64,000 nt of DNA from Acephala macrosclerotiorum. Taxonomy: Eukaryota; Ascomycota; Leotiomycetes; Helotiales; Mollisiaceae. Every line of letters starts with the position of its first letter. Within the stretch, counting starts at the first letter, position 1. The notes below the pieces were generated by a model that was not told the DNA's origin, did not search any database, and saw only the letters and a program-made list of their open reading frames with translations. This document shows positions 57,866 through 64,000 of the stretch, in pieces. The position numbers were made by a program, and so were the translations under genes. The stretch covers positions 1 to 64,000 of the forward strand of contig MU119268.1 in assembly GCA_014904845.1 (NCBI GenBank), given 5' to 3'.

Positions 57866-57957
57866 TCAAAAACTACGCATTGTTGGCCAACTACGCATTG
57901 CTGTCCCTCGCCCGATTACGTAAGGAATCAGGGCGAGATGTGCCAACCGAGCGATTA
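57866..57957 (-). repeat. Right terminal inverted repeat of the Fot1/pogo element
   Basis: Reverse complement of 55989-56080 with two mismatches. It ends in ...GCGATTA, with TA as the presumed target duplication. Confidence 0.9.
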
Positions 57958-58299
57958 GACGATGCGAAAGCTTTTGAGGAGGAGAAGTTGGTGGACCGAG
58001 CGTCGTGGTGATTCAGAGTGGTGTGTCGACAAAGTGTAACTGAATCACATCTCCAAAAGAAATCTACAGATAAGCCTGAAAAGCTGCATGCTCGCTGCTC
58101 GAAATATATTTCTTGTTATTCTCTCTTCTCATGTATCTGGATTTTCCTGGCAAAAGAGTTCTTCTGGCCGAACCGTCACCAGATATGTTGACTACGACAC
58201 CATCCTTGAATTCTTCAAAGTACCGCGCATGCTTCGAACATCGCCAAGAATCTGGGGCAGGACGTGAACCTTGTTTTCATATGAAACTCCGTTGAATCT

Positions 58300-60752
58300 T
58301 TAATTCCAAGTTCGGTAGCCAATCTCTTGGGGGTTATTGCCTGTTGGATCGATCTCATAAGCGGCGGTTGGTCGTTGACAGTAACGACCCCTCATTTCCT
58401 CGCGAGGTAAATCTCCATAATTTTGCCGCTCGCTGCAAAGAAGGGCTCCAAGGTGTTTCGCAGTATCGCTCGAGATAAGGAGCGGTTGTTTCAGCAAACA
58501 TAAGGATGTCCTCTGCTATTTTGATTAGAGAGAGTGGATAGTTCTCTTTGCCCTCGTATCCCGGCAATATCTTGAAAAATTCCTCCACCAGAAGGCAAGC
58601 AATTTCGATGCATTCCTGATTCAGGACCCTGTAGTTGAATTTTATCCCCTCCAACTCCTTGGTGAGATTATCTTGAACGAAGTTGAGCAAGTCCAAAGAC
58701 CCGACCTCTTTGCCTGGTGAGGTCGTCTTGGGGGTAAGGTGGTTGAAGAGTTGGTTGAGAGGTCTGTGGAAATTAGTGTTCGGTCGCCTGATGTGGTTGT
58801 CTTCATGACGAGGAAGCATGTTCGTGCGTAGAAGTTTCGTCATAGGAGGCATGTTACTGGCAAAGTTTTTCTCTGGCCTATTCTGCGCGATAGCTCTTGG
58901 CCTTGCATCGCGGGAGTTCATGTCAGCAGGAAGGCCTTCCGCAAGCCGGAGCTTTGTATAACATGTCCGAAAGTCCTTGGGCGCTCCTCCAAAGAACAAG
59001 TATTCTGGAGTTTGGATCTTGATCAGCTTCTCCATTCGTGACCATGAAAATGATAGATAGCTATTCTGCTTCAGTGCACCGTAGACATGCGCCATAGGCA
59101 TGATACTCCACCAGTGGTCCGCGGCGTGCATCCCTTCCTTTTGTAGGTGTAAGTATATGGTCAATACGTTGCAGCCACAAAGTACTGGGTTCTGAGAAAA
59201 AGGGCGCATCAGGAACCGTTTCGAAGATGTTTGTGTCGAGTCCAAAGTTCTTCAGCTGTTTTAGCTTGGCCTCTCCTAGGACATCACGTTCAAGAGTCTC
59301 AATTATATGCATGAGGCCTCGCAAGCAATGCTCATCTCCAGCGCCTCATCGCTCGTGTCGGAAGGCCTTGATAGCTGGAGTATTCAAGAACTTGCCATAA
59401 TCTCGCGTCATGGATAATTTCGCAACAATTCGCATCTGTTTACATGGGCGAGTAACGTTTGCTCGAAGCAACAAGTGTATGTCCAGAAGCATCTGCAGCC
59501 CAAAACATAGCCAGATTGACGTAACATCTGGGGCATACGGATCCGGATCATTCGGGTCCTCTATTGCTAACTCTGCTAAGGTGGCGGTAACTTTGTCGAG
59601 AATCATGATTCCTTGTCCAAATCGTTCAAGCTTTCCTGACACAACAATATCCAATATGATATGTGCCAGGATGGTACAGTCTTCACAGTATTTCTGCCAC
59701 TCAGACATCTTGGATCGATCTGCAGACGGATCGTATGTTCCATACATTTCGCGAAGCCAGTCTTTTTGAGGTACGTCTCCACCGATCCATTGGTCGATAT
59801 GCGGCTTGATGCTGAGTGATAACCACTTAGCAAGATCCCACATTGGTCCAGGTCTTTCCATACATGGCTCCTGGCCTCGCTTTTCGCAGCAGTCCTCGAA
59901 GAATAGCAACGCAACCTCAAGAGGGCTCATTTGCTTTCCATCGACTGTAGGACACAGGGTGGTGCGTTCGATATCTTCCATCAGATGGAAAGCAGCTTCA
60001 GTAACAATTGAGGCTGCCACCAAGTCCACTTCGCCATCCCGGTAGCCTTTCCAGACTCCTTTCACGTGCTCCCTGATGTCGTTGAAGTCCTGAAATGCGC
60101 AGTAGGCTTTGAAAAACCAATCCCTCTCTGTGTTCGCCTCCTCCTTCTGACTGTTCGGGCGAATTGGCTTTGTTTGGGGTTCTGATATCTTCGAGCCTGA
60201 CAACACCGGGAGGTCATCGTCAACGCAATACTCAATTTCCAGGAACTCAAAGCTGTTTGCTCTTGCCTTTGGCTTGGGGTTCTCGGTCTCGATGGCATCA
60301 TCCGGTGATGCGAAAATGGGCTCCAGAATGTCCAAAACGGCTTTGAGGATTTGAATAAAATAGCTGTGCTTCGAATTGTCCGCTTCGACAGTATCGTGGT
60401 CACCGAATCCCCCCTTTAATAAAAGTGGCATGATACCAATCTCGAGCTTTGATCCGAGCCCTCAGCGCAGTTTTGCGGCGTCGACGATTGTCCTCGGGAC
60501 AAGCTTATCAGAACCATGGCTGACAATATAATTTGCTAGGTCTAAAAATTGTACAACACCGGCTTTTATAGCATATCCAGCTGAGGCTTTGGTTGATTTT
60601 GACGCGTTCTTCTCAGCTCCATTGGATGTCGCGTTGACGCCCGTGTTCAGCCTGAAGCCTAGGTCGAGAGCTGAGCCTGTGAGCCATGTCGTGAAGACGT
60701 CTGTGTCATATTTGTACCGCTTGTAAGTACCCGACAGCCATTCTGGAGCCAT
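58300..60752 (-). pseudogene. DUF6604-domain protein gene, inactivated
   Basis: The ATG at 60752 begins MAPEWLSGTYKRYKYDTDVF, then FTTWLTGSALDLGF, the start of the fungal DUF6604 domain. An in-frame TGA (60462-60464) follows AAKLR. The same frame goes on for 361 codons (HSYFIQILKAVLDILEP, WKGYRDGEVDLVAASIVTEA, HIDQWIGGDVPQKDW) to a second TGA at 59346-59348, both possible from CGA. It continues to about 59090, where a frameshift moves to YLSFSWSRMEKLIKIQ and onward to 58355. Family members are large, of unknown function, with a helical body. Because little else is wrong, the loss is recent. Confidence 0.75.
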
Positions 60753-60809
60753 GGATGGCGCAACAGTCGATTTTGTGGTTCCAAATAAGATTGTCGTGCT
60801 GATGGTCAA

Positions 60810-61401
60810 TGGCCCAATAGTGGATAATATTCTGCCAGAGCTAGTCTACTTCGCTCACCGCCAAGTCTAGCCACGATCGGGCCTTCCTGGAGGAAAGGGG
60901 TATTGGCTGTTGAGAACTTGAATAGAAACATCGAACAATCATCCTTCTCATTCCACACATCATACTTTATGAGAAACTTATGCTCAAATGTTTCGAGACG
61001 TTGTGACGTAAGTTTGATTTGGTAACCCCGTAATACGAAGTAACAACATAAACAAGCCACTTGTAACTTCCCAGAAGTTTGAGCTGAGAAGGAAATTGAT
61101 TGCCCAGAAAACTTTAGGCTCCTGGAAATAAATCCTGGAAATAAATCTTGGAGGGATGTAGTAAACAATATGAAGAGGTATCCTGATTATGTTCCCGGAA
61201 ACGCAGACATAAAATCTCGGAAAACCGTGTCGGGAATATTGTACGAGACCCTTTTCCGACACTAACCCCCATTCTCGCCCCTGTATTAACCGAAGCTAGG
61301 CACCCCGCAGTCGCGCCACGTCTTCCTTGATCTTGACGTCGACATTGATGCCACATCTGTGAATATCTTCAATCACGTTCCAGAAGTTCTTCAAGCATTG
61401 A
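60810..61401. other. Intergenic, no gene seen
   Basis: The region between two divergent start sites (60752 minus, 61402 plus). Open minus-strand frames (60806-61262) have no motif. AAATCTTGGAGG-like and TCCTGGAAATAAATC words are repeated twice near 61121-61149. Confidence 0.45.
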
Positions 61402-62476
61402 ATGCCATTCCCAAAAATGCTAGAAACACCTGCGTTTTCGTCCCTCCCTCTCAAAAAGGACGGACCGCGGGGTAATGCGTGGGGGTTGTACGGTGCCAAG
61501 GATGAGCTGGGTATGCTGAATCGACTCACACCAGAAACAACACTCGCAGCTACGAAAGAGATAGTTCACGGCATACGAATTACCACAGATTGGCCTTTAA
61601 ATGCGCTCAAAGTACCAGGTTTTGGGCGTCAACAATTCCATCAACACATCAAACATAAAGATCCGAGAACGGTGAACGACGATATCTTGACGTTCAATAC
61701 TCAGTCGAGTAGTCAATGGGATGGATTCCGACATTTTGGTGGGTTGTGTTGAAAAATCTTTGACTTCTGGATACTGATAGATGAGGCAGGTTATCAAGAT
61801 CATAAGGTGTATTTCAACGGCTGCACACAGGAAGACATCCACTCTTCAACTAAAAATGGCACCCACAGTAAGTTATTCTACCCCGAGATGTTGTGTGTAT
61901 GACTCAAGTTTTGCAGTCTGGGTAGAGAACGGTGGGGTAGTCGGTCGCGGCGTCCTTCTCGACTACGCACACTGGGCCAGCACTCAAGGCCTCACACCAA
62001 AACTTTTCGAAACAACGGAAATCACAGTCGCCGACCTCCAAGCAGTAGCTGACTCCCAAGGTGTCTCCTTCAAACCCGGAGATATCCTCTTTGTTCACAG
62101 CGGCTACGTGAAGGCTCTCGAAGCCCTGGGTGCTTCCTCAGAAGCTGACGCCAAGACTTATGTCACCACACCGAACATGCCAGGAATTGGCGTCAAAAGC
62201 TGTGAGGAAAGTCTAAAATGGATCTGGGAGAAACAGTTTGCTGCCGTGGTGGGAGATATGATTGCTTTCGAGGTGGCACCTTTCCAGAGTACAACACATT
62301 GGATGCATGAGTGGCTGCTGGCGGGGTGGGGGATGCCAATTGGGGAGCTGTTTGATTTGGAGAGGTTGGCGACTGAGTGTCGAAGGTTGAAGAAGTGGAC
62401 CTTCTTCTTTAGTAGCGTTCCGTTGAATGTTCCTGGCGGTGTAGCGAGTCCTCCTAATGGAGTTGCGATACTGTAA
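61402..62476 (+). CDS. Putative cyclase / kynurenine-formamidase-like hydrolase
   Basis: Three exons (61402-61738, 61781-61867, 61917-62476) give 327 residues; an in-frame ATG at 61417 is an alternative start. The fungal 'putative cyclase' signature is complete: WGLYGAKDELGMLNRLTPE, WPLNALKVPGFGRQQFHQH, NTQSSSQWDGFRHF, then after the introns NGTHIWVENGGVVGRGVLLD, FKPGDILFVHSGYVKAL, AAVVGDMIAFE and FSSVPLNVPGGVASPPNGVA. These enzymes are metal-dependent and usually cytosolic, and hydrolyse amide- or lactone-like substrates; the substrate here is unknown. Relatives often carry a GTHxDxPxH motif; only part of it is seen here, as in the fungal branch. Confidence 0.87.
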
Positions 62477-63875
62477 CAACCGGATGGGCCATGATACAGA
62501 TGGCAAATCTCCCGGTTTTGCAAACGACAATGTGTTGAAGCGCAACAGACTTATGTTTGTATTAACTTCAGAGCAGAGCAATCAGCTGTCACTAGTTAAG
62601 CGTATCCTTACCTGACTCTAGGCTGCTGCTTCTTGGCGACCTAGAGAGTTTGGGAGACCCACTTCTCTGAATCCATGACTTTAGACCCTTCACACTATAG
62701 CAAATACCGTGGTGTAAGACCAATGAATTTCACACCTCTGCTATGAATCACCTTAAGTGCAGTGATTTTTCCTCTGGTTATATAATAACTTGTACAAGTT
62801 ACCTTGTCTTTGGCAACTTTTGGGAGGTGAGTACTAAAAAATTGTATGGTGTACCCTCGATCATATTTTAGTATGCTACTCAGGTGGCATTCAACCAGTT
62901 CTATAATACGTACTTTTTGACAACTTTTATTCGCTATCAGAGATTGGGACGTTGAAAGAGCGAGACATATCATCAGGGGGTACAAGGCAGAAACGTAAAA
63001 TACGGCTGGCAAAACGCCTTTTAGAGCAAGTAAATTTTCTTTCGTGGGAAAGAGGGAGTACGATTTGAACTGCTTACCCATAGTTGCATCCGCAACTAAT
63101 ATTTTTTTTTTTTTTCATACTGTTCATGCTTTTGACGTTCTCCTTGCACGCGGACTCATCGAGCAACCTCGCCAAATCGAGAGAGCGACTTCCTATTGCG
63201 CGTAACAACAGCTTGCAATTCGACGAGACATCCCTCGGACTATAACTTTGTGCCTCTACATCCCATAGTTTTCATCGACGCGCAACATAGCCACGAAAAT
63301 TTTTGGATATCTTCGGACCCACATACATATTACCTCGCCGACGCGAAAAGCACGACCCTTCATGCAATAGAGCTTCCATTGGGCTTCAGAACACCCACTT
63401 TTCAACATGCCACGCGAAAAACTTCCGACCCTGCTGCTTTTACTCTAGCGGGCGTCTAGAAGCTAGCATAAGAGCGAGCGGCTAACATATCTTCGACGTG
63501 GGATAAGATACATCGGATTGCGGAAAGATACGAAGTTGTTGCTAAAAAAGGTTAAGGGAAGCGTCCGTTTCCTTGTTGGTTTTATTGGGGGCAATTTAAG
63601 TCACGCTTCGCTGATGTAGGGTAGATCATAGCCTTCAGTCCATGCATTGTAAGATTGTTGCACTTGCAACCGATGAGGTCCTTCTACCCCAAATGAGATC
63701 ACGTAGCAAGTCAGCCATATCTGAGACAGAACTTTCATTAATTCGCAGAAACAGCCTTACAGGTACGATTAGATTGTCTACCTCAACTTAATTTCTCCAT
63801 CTCTCATTCGCCTTGAAAAGCAGCAATATCGAGAGAAAACAAGGCACTCCAACAGGGTCGATAACAGATCCATCC
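62477..63875. other. Intergenic; one doubtful minus-strand frame
   Basis: A 128-codon frame on minus (62695-63081) starts at an ATG and has hydrophobic stretches (AVFYVSALYPLMICLALS), but no relative comes to mind and it is probably chance. A poly-T tract lies at 63102-63115. The rest shows nothing. Confidence 0.45.
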
Positions 63876-64000
63876 TCACATCACACTCTGGAATATCTCA
63901 TGGCCTTCCTCCAACTTCTTGATTTGTTCCTCCAAGTAGGATCGATGGCGTCGAGTATTGGAAGGTTCCAAAGCAAGAGCCTCAGCTTGGGAAGCCTCGA
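63876..64000 (-). CDS. C-terminal end of a coiled-coil protein, partial
   Basis: The minus strand enters from the window edge in a frame reading EASQAEALALEPSNTRRHRS, then YLEEQIKKLEEGHEIFQSVM and a TGA at 63876-63878. The heptad-like leucine/charged pattern suggests a short coiled coil. The rest of the gene lies outside the window, so the product cannot be named. Confidence 0.4.
   Translation of the reverse strand, partial: EASQAEALALEPSNTRRHRSYLEEQIKKLEEGHEIFQSVM

Larger units (their letters stand above)
55989..57957 (+). mobile_element. Fot1/pogo-type (Tc1-mariner superfamily) DNA transposon, full length
   Basis: The element is 1,969 bases long including TA at both ends, which fits the TA target duplication of this superfamily. 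The 92-base inverted repeats differ at only two positions. One transposase frame on plus fills the inside. No indel breaks the frame; only stops do. The structure suggests a fairly recent insertion later mutated by base change. It sits between the TVP38 gene and the dead DUF6604 gene. Confidence 0.88.

Noticed and set aside
62695..63081. 128-residue membrane protein on minus
   Set aside because: Open frame without family resemblance, promoter or splice support; probably chance.

Overview
The window looks like a chromosomal segment of a filamentous ascomycete (Pezizomycotina). A leotiomycete or close relative fits the mix of families, but that is inference. The evidence is short (about 45-110 nt) spliceosomal introns, HET and SesA/STAND incompatibility-gene relics, Zn2Cys6 regulators, DUF3176, DUF6604 and DUF7726 families, a Fot1/pogo transposon, and AT-rich blocks alternating with GC-balanced gene DNA. 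No rRNA, tRNA, CRISPR array or prokaryotic operon structure was seen.

Layout. 1-976 is an extreme AT block in which nearly all remaining C and G sit in CpG. 1.0-5.6 kb is a graveyard of self/non-self recognition genes (two HET relics and a SesA-type STAND N-terminus) around an intact secreted cysteine-rich membrane protein. 7.9-10.1 kb carries a truncated Zn2Cys6 regulator and an intact three-exon epoxide hydrolase. 13-15 kb carries a PIF1-like helicase. 15.6-19.9 kb holds three decayed genes (DUF7726, an unnamed fungal family, MYND finger). 20.7-23.2 kb is an intact nine-exon S53 tripeptidyl-peptidase-like protease with two GC-AG introns. 23.6-32.1 kb is a run of decayed metabolic genes: alpha/beta hydrolase-3, P450, PhyH dioxygenase, Zn2Cys6 regulator and an NmrA/clavine-dehydrogenase-like reductase. 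This reads as a dead accessory metabolic cluster.

33.4-44 kb is the healthiest part: a Mae1/TDT-type transporter, a DUF3176 membrane protein, an 824-residue protein with a HicA-like C-terminus, a second decayed P450, and a 232-residue hypothetical protein. 44.2-50.8 kb is a very large GH18 chitinase gene that has decayed; its last codons and stop lie inside the inverted repeat of a 280-bp MITE. After an assembly gap in a 9-bp satellite come a two-exon hypothetical gene, an intact TVP38/TMEM64 membrane protein, a complete 1.97-kb Fot1/pogo element with 92-bp inverted repeats and a transposase frame broken only by stops, a decayed DUF6604 gene, an intact cyclase-family hydrolase, and the last exon of a gene leaving the window.

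Many of the dead genes carry stops explained by C-to-T change on one strand or the other (CAG to TAG, CGA to TGA, TGG to TAG/TGA/TAA). This suggests that a RIP-like process, or plain deamination, helped inactivate them.
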